Shown: positions 1 through 9,487 of the stretch, piece by piece
Numbering within the stretch: position 1 is the stretch's first letter
Layout: each line of letters starts with the position of its first letter
Program-made: the position numbers and the translations under genes
Notes under the pieces: model-generated
What the model was told of the DNA's origin: nothing
What the model saw: the letters and a program-made list of their open reading frames with translations, nothing else
The model's database searches: none
Assembly (NCBI GenBank): GCA_001304875.1
Contig: BBZO01000011.1
Coordinates: 33,274-97,273 of the forward strand
Reading direction: 5' to 3'
Length of the DNA: 64,000 bases
Origin: Clostridia bacterium UC5.1-2E3
GTDB lineage: Bacteria; Bacillota; Clostridia; Lachnospirales; Lachnospiraceae

Positions 1-6
1 TGGAAT

Positions 7-309
7 ATGGAATTAAAGAAACCGGCTATGGCTGGGACGACTGAGTCCAGCGACTGTATGATTACCCTTCGTCCCAACCCGGGTTGTGGAATTGAGATTG
101 ATATACAAAGTGATGTAAAGAGCATGTTTGGCGAGGCTATCGAGGAGACAGTGCGAGAGGTGCTGAAGGAATTTGACGTGGCTGATGCCTGTGTGTCTGT
201 GGTGGATAAGGGCGCACTGGATTTTGCCATTCGCGCCCGGATGCAGTGTGCAGTTTGCCGTGCTGCAGAGATTTCTTACGATTGGGGAAAGGAGGATCTC
301 AATGTCTAA
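7..309 (+). CDS. citD: Citrate lyase acyl carrier protein (gamma subunit)
   Basis: Small acyl carrier subunit of citrate lyase; it carries the phosphoribosyl-dephospho-CoA arm on which the acetyl/citryl thioester is handled in the cytoplasm. It is 100 residues, the usual family length. The ESSD motif near residues 13-16 contains the expected attachment serine and is followed by a short hydrophobic strand. It overlaps the next gene (citE) by 8 nt, in the canonical citD-citE-citF order. The window begins only 6 nt upstream, so the ribosome site and any upstream lyase ligase (citC) cannot be seen. Family assignment is confident. The true substrate (citrate or a related tricarboxylate/citramalate) is not shown by the sequence. 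Confidence 0.93.
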   Translation: MELKKPAMAGTTESSDCMITLRPNPGCGIEIDIQSDVKSMFGEAIEETVREVLKEFDVADACVSVVDKGALDFAIRARMQCAVCRAAEISYDWGKEDLNV

Positions 310-1201
310 GACGGAGCTAATGCGTACCTCCATGTACGCAGGCGGAACCAGTCCGGTGAAGATGATCCAGGCTGGATTTTACAACGAGGACTGCCTGGTC
401 TATGATCTGGAGGACTCTGTTTCTGCCGGAGAAAAGGACGCCGCGCGCTTTCTGGTGTATAATGCCGTGAAGTATCAGCGTCCGGCAGACAAGTACATCC
501 TCATTCGTGTCAACGGTATCTATTCACAGGAGATCGACGAAGACCTGGAGGCTGCCGTGCGTGCTCAGCCCGATGCGATTCGTATCCCTAAGGTGGAGTA
601 TGCCAGGGAAGTGCAGCGCATCGATGAAAAAATTACGGCGATCGAGAGGAAAGCCGGGCTGTCAGAAGGCAGTATCAAGCTGTGGTGCAACATAGAATCC
701 TATCTGGGTGTTCTGAATGCCATGGAGATCGCTGCTTCCAGCCCGCGTGTGGTTGCGATGGCTCTGGGGGCGGAGGACTTTACCGCCAGCATGTCTGCCC
801 AGCGCACCAAGCCCGGCTGGGAGATCTTCTATGCCCGAAACGCGATTTTGATGGCCTGCCGCGCTGCCGGGATCTCGGCCCAGGATGCCGTGTTTTCCGA
901 CATTAACGATACAGAGGGGCTGGCCCGGGATCTGGAAATGACCCGCGCTCTGGGCTTCGACGGGAAGACCTGTGTCCATCCCCGTCAGATCGATGTGGTG
1001 AACGCCTGCTTTACGCCTTCCGCCAGAGAGATTCAGAATGCACAACGGGTATTGGAGGCACTGGAGGAGGCTGCCCGGAACCACACAGGTGTCTGTGTTC
1101 TGGACGGCGGAATGGTGGATAAGCCGATGGAGCTGAGGGCAAGAACAACCATTGCTAAGGCGAAGGCTGTCGGAATCAAGGTAGGAGGTGTAAAGGAATG
1201 A
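302..1201 (+). CDS. citE: Citrate lyase beta subunit (citryl-ACP lyase)
   Basis: HpcH/HpaI-type TIM-barrel lyase that cleaves citryl-ACP to acetyl-ACP and oxaloacetate. The start at 302 (MSKTELMRT) was chosen over a longer in-frame extension because it is preceded by GGAGGATCTCA inside citD and matches family N-termini. Visible features include the YDLEDSV segment with acidic metal ligands near residue 40, a conserved RIPKVE strand, ALGAEDFTASM and the GFDGKTCVHPRQID block near residue 225. It is 299 residues, intact, and joined to citF by an ATGA stop-start overlap, so the subunits are probably translationally coupled. Confidence 0.94.
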   Translation: MSKTELMRTSMYAGGTSPVKMIQAGFYNEDCLVYDLEDSVSAGEKDAARFLVYNAVKYQRPADKYILIRVNGIYSQEIDEDLEAAVRAQPDAIRIPKVEYAREVQRIDEKITAIERKAGLSEGSIKLWCNIESYLGVLNAMEIAASSPRVVAMALGAEDFTASMSAQRTKPGWEIFYARNAILMACRAAGISAQDAVFSDINDTEGLARDLEMTRALGFDGKTCVHPRQIDVVNACFTPSAREIQNAQRVLEALEEAARNHTGVCVLDGGMVDKPMELRARTTIAKAKAVGIKVGGVKE

Positions 1202-2757
1202 TTGTCAATAGTTTAGGACGTGAACTGCCGGAACAGATCGGCGATTATAAGGTCCGGCCCTATATGGGACCCTATGCCGCTCCCGCAGAGCAGAGGCCGG
1301 TTGTGACCAGGCGTACGGCAGGGCATGTGATTCCCGGCGAGAGTAAAATGAAGCCTGATTTGAAGGCAGCCATTCTGGCCTCCGGTCTGAGAGACGGAAT
1401 GACGATTTCCTTCCATCATTCCTTCCGGGAAGGTGATATGGTCATCGGGCAGGTTCTCACCGCGATTCGGGAGCTGGGCATCAAAGGACTGCGATTTGCG
1501 CCCAGTGCTGTGGTAAATGTGAAAAGTCCCTCCGTGGTGGACTTTGTCAGGGATGGCACCATCGATCGCATTGAAGCCAGCGGCATCCGTGGGCAGCTGG
1601 GTGACGCCGTCCTGGCCGGAGAGATGGAGAACCCCGTTATCCTTCGTACACATGGCGCCCGTCCCCACGCGATTGAAATGGGACGTCTGCAAATTGATGT
1701 GGCATTTATCGGTGCTTCCGCTGCCGATGATTACGGAAACTGTACCGGCTGTATTGGTCCGAATGCCTGCGGTGCCATGGGATATTCTTTTGTGGATGCC
1801 CACAACGCTGGCTGTGTCATTGTGGTGACAGATAACCTGGTGGAATACCCCTGTGTCCCTGCCAGCATCTCCCAACAGTATGTGGACTTTGTTGTGAAGG
1901 TAGATCAGGTGGGAGACCCCGAGAAAATTGGAAAAGGAGCTGCCCGTCTCACAAAGAATCCTAGGGATCTGATGATTGCGGAGCGTACTGTGGAATTGAT
2001 TTCTGCTTCCCGCCGCTTCAAGAATGGTTTTTCCTTCCAGACTGGCGCCGGAGCCATTCCAATCGCCATTACCAGGTATCTGGCGCAGCGCATGAAGGAG
2101 AGAGGGGTAAAAGCCAGCTTTGCCTTAGGTGGTATTCCCGCAGCAATCATTGATATGTACGATGAAGGTCTGGTACGGGCAGTGGAGTGCTCCCAGAGTT
2201 TTGATGCGGTGGCGGCCCGGGCCATTGCGGACCGTCCTGGTGTGATTGAGATCGATAATGCCGACTATGCCAACGCCTATTCCAGGGGAGGATTCTTGAA
2301 CCGGGAGGATTTCGGTGTGCTGGGGGCGCTGGAGGTAGATATCGACTTCAACGTCAACATCCTCACCGGTTCCTCCGGGGAGATGATGGGCGGTCTGGGC
2401 GGCGGCCCTGATGTAGCTGGCGGTGCGTCCATCTCCATCGTGACCATTCCCATCATCCGAGGCAGAACACCCTCCATTGTAAAAAGAGTTTTTACCCTGT
2501 GTACCCCGGGAGAGACCATTGCCGCCGTAGTAACAGAGGCAGGCATCGCGCTCAACCCCAGGCATAAGAACTATGCAGAGCTGAAGGAGGATCTGGAAAA
2601 AACGAATTTGAAACTGGTGACAATCCAGGAATTACAACAGCTGGCAGAAAGACTGACCGGCGTGCCGAAGCCGATCGAAACCACCGACCGGGTGACCTGC
2701 ATCGTGGAGTACCGGGACGGCACTGTGATTGACGTGATTCGCCAGGTGAAGCGATAA
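1198..2757 (+). CDS. citF: Citrate lyase alpha subunit (citrate:ACP transferase)
   Basis: CoA-transferase-like subunit that exchanges the acetyl group on the ACP for citrate. It is 519 residues, full length. A strong site (GGAGG) lies just before the ATG, which overlaps the citE stop. Glycine-rich signatures of the family are present, for example the SGEMMGGLGGGPDVAGGAS region (about residues 393-411) and FQTGAGAIP. It is the last gene of the lyase set; no citX, citG or transporter follows. A convergent LysR gene lies downstream with a hairpin between them. Confidence 0.94.
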   Translation: MIVNSLGRELPEQIGDYKVRPYMGPYAAPAEQRPVVTRRTAGHVIPGESKMKPDLKAAILASGLRDGMTISFHHSFREGDMVIGQVLTAIRELGIKGLRFAPSAVVNVKSPSVVDFVRDGTIDRIEASGIRGQLGDAVLAGEMENPVILRTHGARPHAIEMGRLQIDVAFIGASAADDYGNCTGCIGPNACGAMGYSFVDAHNAGCVIVVTDNLVEYPCVPASISQQYVDFVVKVDQVGDPEKIGKGAARLTKNPRDLMIAERTVELISASRRFKNGFSFQTGAGAIPIAITRYLAQRMKERGVKASFALGGIPAAIIDMYDEGLVRAVECSQSFDAVAARAIADRPGVIEIDNADYANAYSRGGFLNREDFGVLGALEVDIDFNVNILTGSSGEMMGGLGGGPDVAGGASISIVTIPIIRGRTPSIVKRVFTLCTPGETIAAVVTEAGIALNPRHKNYAELKEDLEKTNLKLVTIQELQQLAERLTGVPKPIETTDRVTCIVEYRDGTVIDVIRQVKR

Positions 2758-2761
2758 AAAA

Positions 2762-2786
2762 TGTACCACCCTTAGTGGGTGGTACA
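2762..2786 (-). terminator. Rho-independent terminator for the LysR gene
   Basis: A perfect 10-bp stem (TGTACCACCC / GGGTGGTACA) with a 5-nt loop lies between convergent citF and lysR. Read on the minus strand it is followed by a run of six Ts, so it is a good terminator for the LysR gene. On the plus strand the run is A-rich upstream and no U-tract follows, so it may be weaker for citF. Confidence 0.85.
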
Positions 2787-2798
2787 GATAATAACGTC

Positions 2799-3751
2799 TT
2801 ATGCAGAAAAAGAGGTACAGATTTGCCTGATGAGCCGGATCAAATCACTGCCATAGCCGGGAAGGATCTTTCCTTTTAATCTTACCAGCACCAGCTGGTT
2901 GGTTGCGGACATCCCTTTGACAGGGAAAATGTTCAGATGGCACGATGAAGGATCCGCATTGGTCTGTTGAATGGCAGGCAGATACATGGCCCAGCAAAAG
3001 CATGCGGCGTAATCTTTAGCTGCCAGCATGAAGTGTATGTCCTGCTGTGTCATCTCCAGCACACAATTGAGCTGAAGACCGCGGCTGCGGAGATAATTAT
3101 CCAGAATTTCTCTGGAATTAAAGCCTCGATAGCTTAGAACAAATGGGATTTGGAGGGCTGCAAACCGGGACAAATCCACTCCTTTGCTGAAGTGTTCCTT
3201 ACAGGCAGGGTACTCTGCGGGAAAGTATCGGGCCAGCATTTGATCAGAAATGACCATATACAGCTTTTCATTCAAAATGGTCTGTATCTCGAACAGGTTT
3301 GGATTGATATCCCAGTTATTCATAAGGGCCAAATCCAGATCGTTGTTCAAAAGCTTCTCACAGAGCTGGTTGGAGGTGCTGTATTCCGTATGCAGATTCA
3401 CATCGGGGTAGAGCTGATGGAAGCCAGACAGCAGGCTGGGAACCAGGACGCGATAGCGGCCTTCTGTGGTGCCGAACCGGATGGTTCCCTTTTAGATTGA
3501 CGGATATCATCTAACAAATTATTGAAATTATTTTCCAGAAACTCTATTTGCCGTAACATCTCCAGGTAAGCCTGTCCGGCGGGAGTCAGACTCAGTCTGG
3601 GGGATCGCTCAAAAAACATAATGCCGTATTCCTGCTCCAGATTTTTCAGGTATCTGCTTAGGCATTGGTGGGAGATGTATAATCGTTCTGCTGCGCGGGA
3701 AATGCTTTTTTCTTCTGCAAGAACCAGAAAATACTGATAATTATTCAACAT
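2799..3751 (-). CDS. LysR-family transcriptional regulator (frameshifted)
   Basis: DNA-binding regulator with an N-terminal winged helix-turn-helix (SISRAAERLYISHQCLSRYL, residues about 16-35) and a C-terminal periplasmic-binding-fold effector domain. The start at 3751 (MLNNYQYF) is preferred over an upstream in-frame ATG because it follows a G-rich site and aligns with the family. A single frameshift near 3492 separates the two domains: restoring one G in the GGG run links SKR to TIRFGTTEGRY. It is divergent from the prpF-like gene with about 92 bp between, so it probably controls that operon and perhaps citDEF. The effector is unknown. Confidence 0.88.
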
Positions 3752-3843
3752 AATGATATCCCCCCTGTGTTTTTCTGAATTGCCAATAATTTTATCATAA
3801 AACGAAAAAATGCGCAACGAAATGTTGCAAGAGAGGTATAGCT

Positions 3844-5016
3844 ATGAGTGAATTTAAACCGAATCAAAAGATACCGTGTGTTTACATGCGCGGCGGCACA
3901 AGTAAGGCTCTGTTTTTCAATGACGAGGATCTGCCTCAGGATGAAGCAGAGCGGGATCAAGTGATTCTCAGTGCGTTTGGTTCCCCAGATGGACGCCAAA
4001 TTGATGGTATGGGCGGTGCAAATACGTCTACCAGTAAGGTGGCTATTATCAAAAAAAGTGACCGCTCTGATGCAGATGTGGATTATACCTTTGGACAGGT
4101 AGATATTTTTCATCCTGTGGTAGGAAAAACTATGAACTGCGGGAATATTTCCTCCGCGGTAGGCCCATATGCGATTGACGAGGGTATGGTGGAGGTGACG
4201 GAGCCTGTCACCAAAGTTCGTATTTTCAATACTAATACCCAGAAGGTAATCGTGGAAGAGGTTCCTGTTAAGGATGGCCGCTTTATGAGCGAGGGGGATT
4301 TTTCTATTGATGGTGTTCCCGGTACGGCCTCCCGGGTGATTTTAAAGTTTGTTTCTCCTCAGGGCGCTGCCAGCGGCAAACTGCTGCCCACCGGGAATGT
4401 GAAAGATATCATTGAAATCGACGGAAAGACCTATGAGTTCAGCTTTGTGGATGCTGCTAATCCGGTGATTTTCGTCCATCCGGAAGACTTTGGTGTTACT
4501 GGAACAGAAATTCCCTCGGAGTTCAATGCACTTCCAGACTGTGCCGAAATCTGCCGCAAGCTGGAGATCATTCGCGGTACTGGCGCTGTTATTCTGGGCT
4601 TTGCCAAAGATTTAGAGGATGCTCGAATCAACAGCCAGACGCTGCCTAAGCTGGCGTTTGTTACCAGACCAGTGGACTATACTGCCGGAAGCGGCAAGAA
4701 AATCCCGGCAGAGGAAGTGGATGTTGTCGGCCGTTTGTTTAGTATGAACATGAAAATGATCGACGCCTATATGGGTACCGGCGCCATCTGCACCGTAACC
4801 GCAGCGAATACTCCCGGCACCATCGTCAACGAGATCGTTACTAAGGGAGATATCAATAAAACCAGCGAACATATTCGCATTGGCCATCCATGGGGTATTA
4901 TGGATGCGTATGCCGATATTGAGGAGAATCCCGATGGTACCCATACTGTCGTCAGCGGCGGTCTGGATCGCACAGCCAGACGCATCATGGAAGGCTATGT
5001 ATATGTTCGCAGATAA
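3844..5016 (+). CDS. PrpF-family isomerase (2-methylaconitate / oxalomesaconate type)
   Basis: 390-residue, intact member of the PrpF family, cofactor-free isomerases with a diaminopimelate-epimerase fold that move double bonds in tricarboxylic acids (2-methylaconitate cis-trans isomerase; 4-oxalomesaconate tautomerase). The YMRGGTSKALFF opening, DGMGGANTSTSKVAII (about residues 56-71), GKTMNCGNISSAVGPYA and the RIGHPWGIMDA block are characteristic. A clean GAGAGG site precedes the ATG. Its position beside citDEF and a 2-hydroxyacid dehydrogenase suggests a pathway for an aconitate- or methylcitrate-like acid. That pathway is inference; the exact reaction cannot be read from the sequence. Confidence 0.9.
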   Translation: MSEFKPNQKIPCVYMRGGTSKALFFNDEDLPQDEAERDQVILSAFGSPDGRQIDGMGGANTSTSKVAIIKKSDRSDADVDYTFGQVDIFHPVVGKTMNCGNISSAVGPYAIDEGMVEVTEPVTKVRIFNTNTQKVIVEEVPVKDGRFMSEGDFSIDGVPGTASRVILKFVSPQGAASGKLLPTGNVKDIIEIDGKTYEFSFVDAANPVIFVHPEDFGVTGTEIPSEFNALPDCAEICRKLEIIRGTGAVILGFAKDLEDARINSQTLPKLAFVTRPVDYTAGSGKKIPAEEVDVVGRLFSMNMKMIDAYMGTGAICTVTAANTPGTIVNEIVTKGDINKTSEHIRIGHPWGIMDAYADIEENPDGTHTVVSGGLDRTARRIMEGYVYVRR

Positions 5017-5053
5017 CACATTTTTCAAAATATTGTTTTAGTAGGTGATTAAA

Positions 5054-5998
5054 ATGAAATGTTTGATTATTGACGCCGTCCACAGCAGCATCGCTGAGGA
5101 GTTCGGCAAGTATATGCAGGTAGATATCCACATGCTTCCCACACAGGAGGAGCTGGCCAGGCTGATTCGCGACTATGACGTGCTCATCATGCGCGTGGAC
5201 CCCGCCATCAACAAGGACATCCTGGATGCCGCCAAAAACCTAAAGGTCATCGGCGTGTGCTCCGTGGGACTGAACCACATTGATATGGATACCGCCAGGG
5301 CTAAGGACATCCAGGTCATCAACGCTCCCGGCCTGAACGGAAACGCCGTGGCTGAGCTGACCATCTCCAAGATGCTGGATATCGCCCGCCACACCATCCC
5401 GGCCTGCTATGACGTGAAGGTGAACAAGAACTGGGACAAGTATAAGTTCGTGGGCTCTGAGCTGCGGGGCAAGACCCTGGGCGTTCTGGGCTTCGGCCGC
5501 ATCGGCCAGAGGGTGGGCGAGCTGGCCCGGGCCTTCAAAATGGACGTGGTGGCCTATGATCCCTATCTGCCGCCCACGTGTTCGAGGAGCAGCAGGCCAG
5601 GAGTATGACCATCGACGAGGTGCTGAAGGTCTCCGACTATGTGACCATCCACATGCCCCTTACCCCCGAGACCAGGGATCTGTTTAACGCCAGGTCCATC
5701 GCCGAGATGAAGGACGGCGCGGTGGTGCTGAACATGGCCCGGGGCGGCATCGTCAACGAGAAGGACATGTACGAGGCCTTGAAGTCCGGCAAACTGGGCG
5801 GTTATGCCTCCGACGTGATGGAGAACGAGCTGGCCGCCGGCGGCTTAACTGAAGGCGCCACCTTTGATTCCCCCCTGTTTGAATGCGACAATTTCGTGGT
5901 TACCCCCCATCTGCGCTCAGACCGTGGACGCTTCCCGTGATATCGGCGCCCATATCATTGCCAAGGTGAAAGAGGCACTGGTCTGTAGGTCACATTGA
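5054..5998 (+). CDS. D-isomer-specific 2-hydroxyacid dehydrogenase (two frameshifts)
   Basis: NAD-dependent dehydrogenase of the SerA/LdhA superfamily. The nucleotide fold shows GVLGFGRIGQRVGELA, and later elements include VLNMARGGIVNEKDMYEAL (catalytic Arg region), a Glu-containing segment and the TPHLGAQT strand with the catalytic His. The start at ATG 5054 was chosen over GTG 5045 because GTAGGTG is correctly spaced only for the ATG. The reading frame breaks near 5575 (between DPYLPP and HVFEEQQ) and again near 5911, where two Gs appear missing before GCTCAG. Restored length is about 315 residues. It probably works with the PrpF-like enzyme upstream, reducing or oxidising a 2-keto/2-hydroxy acid. 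Confidence 0.85.
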
Positions 5999-6111
5999 AA
6001 AAGGGCAAATTGAGGGAAGTCCGGAGCCGTCGGCAGAATACACCATAAGCTCTGACGGTTCTCCCCCGCTTCCCTTGCTCTTGCCCCCGCCCCGGTGTAT
6101 TAAAGTAACGT

Positions 6112-6730
6112 CTACCCCAGCCGTTCCTTAAAGTACCCGTCCGCGCAGTAATCGCCCCGCAGGGATTGTGCGCCAGCACCCGGTCCTTGGCCACCAGAGT
6201 GGTCACGGGCGCGTCGGAATATCTGTAGAACAGAGAGTCGTGTCCCACGCACAGGCCGATGGCGACGTTGAACTCCGTTTTCTGTTCGTTCAGAAGCGAG
6301 GCCTGGCCAATGGGGTTGCACATGGCTTCAAACTGTCCGGGGTGAATCTTGCATTCTTCCGGAATGCCTGCGGCCTCCTTGGAGGTGCCGCCGGTTTTGC
6401 AGATGACGGAAACCACCTCGAAGCCCTGGCTTCGGAACAGGCCGGCCACGACGCGGGCTTCCTTATGTAAACCTTTGCAGAAGGCAATCCCGATTTTCCG
6501 GTAATTCATGTTTCTGCAAATTCTATGGTTTCCTTGAGTCTGGGCCACTGACAGTAGCCCTGGGCCTCGATGGAGGAACAGACGGTGTAGAAGCGGTGAT
6601 TTTCTTCTTTTTCGTATTCGGCGTAGATTTCGCGCATGTTTTCTTCATTTCGCATGGGACAGTTTTTGGGCAGATTTTCCTTGGTTTCAGCCGCGCAGGC
6701 GACGACGGTGCAGTTGGCGCAGGTATACAT
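6112..6730 (-). CDS. DUF1847 metal-binding protein (two frameshifts)
   Basis: Cysteine-rich protein of the DUF1847 family, found in anaerobes and of unknown function. The N-terminus has CANCTVVAC and a further Cys in KNCPMRN, a probable metal site. The body has FCKGLHKEA, VCKTGG-like VICKTGGTSK, CNPIGQA, GLCVGHDSLF and the closing DYCADGYF, which match the family order. The frame breaks near 6517 and 6150; the C-terminal 12 residues lie in a third frame ending at 6112. About 205 residues when restored. It is convergent with the dehydrogenase. Function unknown. Confidence 0.8.
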
Positions 6731-6845
6731 GCTGCAGGCCTCCTTTATATGGATTTTTGGTTTGATTCTATTGTACGCCCTGGTGCTGGATCCGTAAAGA
6801 CCGGCATAGACTTTATAGATGGATATTAAATGGCGGCGGACGCGG

Positions 6846-7450
6846 ATGTTAAACGGACTGTGGGCGGGAATGATGATCGTGGGAATTTTGTGGGCGGCGG
6901 CTCACGGCAATATGGCGCAGGTGACCAACGGGGCGCTGGATGCGGCGAAGGAGGCGGTGACGCTGGGAATCACCATGCTGGGCGTCATGTCCTTCTGGTC
7001 CGGGATTCTGGAGGTGGGCGAGAAGGCCGGGCTCATCACCCAGCTGGCGCGGCGGATGAAGGGGATTCTGCGTTTCCTGTTTCCGCGCATCCCGGAGAAT
7101 CACCCGGCGCTGAGGCATATTGCTACCAACATGATCGCCAATGTGCTGGGCCTGGGATGGGCGGCCACCCCGGCGGGGCTTAAGGCCATGGAGGAGCTTA
7201 AAAACCTGGAGGAAGACCGCCGGGCGGCCGGGAAGAGCCGGATCCGGCGGGGCGCGGCCAACAATGAAATGTGCACGTTTCTCATTGTAAATATTTCTTC
7301 CCTGCAGCTGATCCCGATTAATATGATCGCCTACCGCAGCCAGTACGGGAGCGTGAACCCCACGGCCATCGTGGGCCGGCGCTGGCGGCGACGGCGGTGA
7401 GTACGCTGGCGGGGGTGGTGTTTTGTAAAGTGATGGATGGGAAGAGGTGA
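6846..7450 (+). CDS. spmA: Spore maturation protein A (frameshift near the end)
   Basis: Integral membrane protein of the nucleoside-recognition/Gate family needed for spore core dehydration. About 200 residues. Hydrophobic segments and the family motifs MLGVMSFWSGILEV, NMIANVLGLGWAATPAGLKAM and NNEMCTFLIVNISSLQLIP are present. The start at 6846 (MLNGLWAG) fits family N-termini better than the upstream in-frame codon. A lost base near 7379 hides the last ~24 residues; restoring it gives AIVGPALAATAVSTLAGVVF and a stop at 7450. Its usual partner spmB is not next but about 11.5 kb downstream, at 18926. Confidence 0.9.
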
Positions 7451-7459
7451 AAGAATCGG

Positions 7460-7536
7460 ATTTACCTCTAAGGTAAATTTTTGGATTGACTTAGAAAAAA
7501 ATAGATGCTAATATGTTATTAACCTCATAGGTAAAT
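7460..7536 (+). promoter_or_regulatory. Toxin-antitoxin promoter with two operators
   Basis: A promoter TTGACT (7486-7491), 17-nt spacer, TATAAT-like TAATAT (7509-7514) sits between two copies of a 19-bp dyad. The first (7460-7478) is a perfect palindrome, TTTACCT-CTA-AGGTAAA in its core. The second (7518-7536), over the start point, is TTAACCT-CAT-AGGTAAA with one mismatch. Their centres are 58 bp apart. This is the arrangement expected for autorepression by the antitoxin HTH domain encoded downstream. Confidence 0.85.
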
Positions 7537-7555
7537 CGAAAAGAGAGGTGGCATA

Positions 7556-7853
7556 TTGCAGATAGAGTACAAAAACAGCCGGATTAAAAAGGTGTGCACA
7601 GATGCCTATGAAGCTGAAAAAAAGCACGGAAAAAGAGATGGCAGAGAAAATACATATGCGCATTGATCAGATATCGGCTGCATTGTCAGTTGAGATGATG
7701 ATTCAGTACAGAATCGGGAGATGTCACCCGCTAAAAGGAAATCGAAAAAATCAGTACGCCGTGGATCTGGTTCATCCATACAGACTTGTTTTTGAAAAAG
7801 TGGAAGATCAGATCCAGATTGTGAGTATTACGGAGATTATTGATTATCACTGA
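7556..7853 (+). CDS. higB: HigB/RelE-family mRNA interferase toxin (frameshift)
   Basis: Small RelE/ParE-fold toxin of a type II module, predicted to cleave mRNA on the ribosome. It starts at TTG 7556, five nt after a strong AGAGAGGTG site; no ATG fits. The N-terminal part (MQIEYKNSRIKKVCTDAY) and the C-terminal part (RIGRCHPLKGNRKNQYAVDL...YRLVFE, then IVSITEIIDYH) are in different frames, joined near 7640 in an A-rich run. Restored length about 98 residues. The toxin-before-antitoxin order is the HigBA order, with 26 nt to the next gene. Confidence 0.87.
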
Positions 7854-7879
7854 TATGCAACTTTTAGGAGGCAGGTACA

Positions 7880-8931
7880 ATGGAGAGAAGTCACAGCATT
7901 ATAGCGACTCCCCCAGGCGCGACGATCAGAGAACAGATCGTCGATCGAGGAATGAACCAGAAAGAGCTTGCTGCAAGGATGGGGATGTCGGAAAAGCATA
8001 TTAGCAAATTGATTAATGGAGAAGTTCAGTTGACTATGGATACAGCGCGGAGGCTGGAAATGGTTCTGGGACTTCCTGCGCAGTTCTGGTGTAATCTGGA
8101 GACAATATATCGCGAGAAAATCGCTATGGTTAATGAGGAAAATGCCATGGATGAGGACATCGAGATAGCCAAGAAGATGCCCTACAAGGAGATGGCCAGA
8201 AATGGATGGGTGGAAGACATCACAAAATGGTCCGAGCGGGTGATTCGTTTAAGAAAATATTTTGAGGTTGCCCAGCTGGGATTTTACAGGGAAATCTGGT
8301 TCCGGGGATCGCCTGCAGGAAACTTTCAGAGACGGAAAAAAGCGACTATGCGATGCTTGCCTGGGCACAGAAGGCGAAAATAGAGGCGAGAAAGATATCG
8401 ACAGAACCGATAGATATAGCGACACTGACAGAAAAAGTGCCGCAGATAAGGAAAATGACAGTGACGGGCCCGGAGTATTTTTGCCCACGATTAAAGGAAG
8501 AACTTGCAGACTGCGGCGTCGCCATCGTTTTTCTTCCGCATATAGGCGGATCGTTTTTGCACGGGGCAACATTTTTAGATGGAAATAAAATTGTGGTCGG
8601 TCTGACGGTGCGGGGAAAAGATGCGGACAGGTTCTGGTTCAGCCTGTTTCACGAACTGGCCCATATTATTTATGGCCATATAAGCAGCCCGGAAGGAACG
8701 ATAGAGGATGAAGAAAAACAGGCGGATGAATATGCAAAAAATACATTGATACCCGCGCAGCAATATCAGCAATTTGTTATGGAAGATGAATTTTCTAAAG
8801 CTGCAATTTTAGACTTCTCGAAGAAGATAGAGATAGATGCAGGAATTGTAGTGGGGAGATTACAAAAAGAAGGATATATTCAATATAACTGGCACAATGA
8901 TTTAAAAACAAAATATGTGCTGACAGCATAG
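7880..8931 (+). CDS. higA: HigA-type antitoxin fused to an ImmA/IrrE metallopeptidase domain
   Basis: About 350 residues when one frameshift near 8280 is restored (a lost G: LGILQGNLVPG then follows). The N-terminus is a HigA-type XRE DNA-binding domain (GATIREQIVDRGMNQKELAA, then MSEKHISKLINGEVQLT). The C-terminus is an ImmA/IrrE domain with the zinc motif HELAHIIYGH near residue 260 and a downstream Glu-rich helix (EEKQADEYAKN). HigA alone is about 100 residues, so this is the long two-domain form. It probably neutralises the upstream toxin and represses the promoter at 7460-7536. Whether the protease domain self-cleaves or degrades a regulator is unknown. Confidence 0.88.
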
Positions 8932-8967
8932 ATTACTTTTTAAAAAATTATAGAGAGGTACAGAACA

Positions 8968-9487
8968 ATGATAAGAAAAGCAACCCCCGACGACATCGAC
9001 CAGATCGAGAAAATCTACGCGGCCATCCACGACGCCGAGGAAAACGGAACGCTGACCATCGGCTGGCTCCGCGGCGTCTACCCGGTACGGAAGACAGCTG
9101 TGGACGGAATCGCCCGCGGCGACATGTTCGTGGCGGAAGACGGCGGCGAGATTGTGGCCGCCGCCGTGATCAACCAGATCCAGCTGCCGGAGTATGCAAA
9201 CTGCCGCTGGGTGAACGACGTGCCGGACAGTGAAATTATGGTTCTCCACACGCTGGTTGTCGATCCGCGGATCCAGTCAGAGGGCCACGGAACGGCGTTT
9301 GTGAAATTCTATGAGCAGTATGCGCTTGACCACGGCTGCCGCTATCTGCGGATGGACACGCAGGAGAAAAATGCGGGAGCCCGCCGCTTTTTATAAGAAG
9401 CTGGGATTTTCTGAGCTCGGCATCACGACCGGCGTATTTAATGGGATTCCGGACGTTCGTCTGGTCTGTCTTGAGAAGAAGCTTTAG
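8968..9487 (+). CDS. GNAT-family N-acetyltransferase (frameshift)
   Basis: Acetyl-CoA-dependent acetyltransferase of unknown substrate. It begins IRKATPDDIDQIEKIY and shows the acetyl-CoA-binding core VLHTLVVDPRIQSEGHGTAF, followed by YLRMDTQEKNAGA. A frameshift near 9385 interrupts the C-terminal strand; the other frame continues FYKKLGFSELG and ends at 9487, giving about 172 residues, the normal size. A GAGAGG site precedes the ATG. Its end overlaps the convergent ArsC-like gene by 4 nt. No functional link to the neighbouring toxin-antitoxin genes is evident. Confidence 0.85.

Noticed and set aside
2762..2786. Terminator assigned to citF only
   Set aside because: The T-run lies on the minus-strand side, so it serves the convergent LysR gene best.
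5045..5053. GTG start for the 2-hydroxyacid dehydrogenase
   Set aside because: GTAGGTG is correctly spaced for the ATG at 5054 and overlaps the GTG itself.
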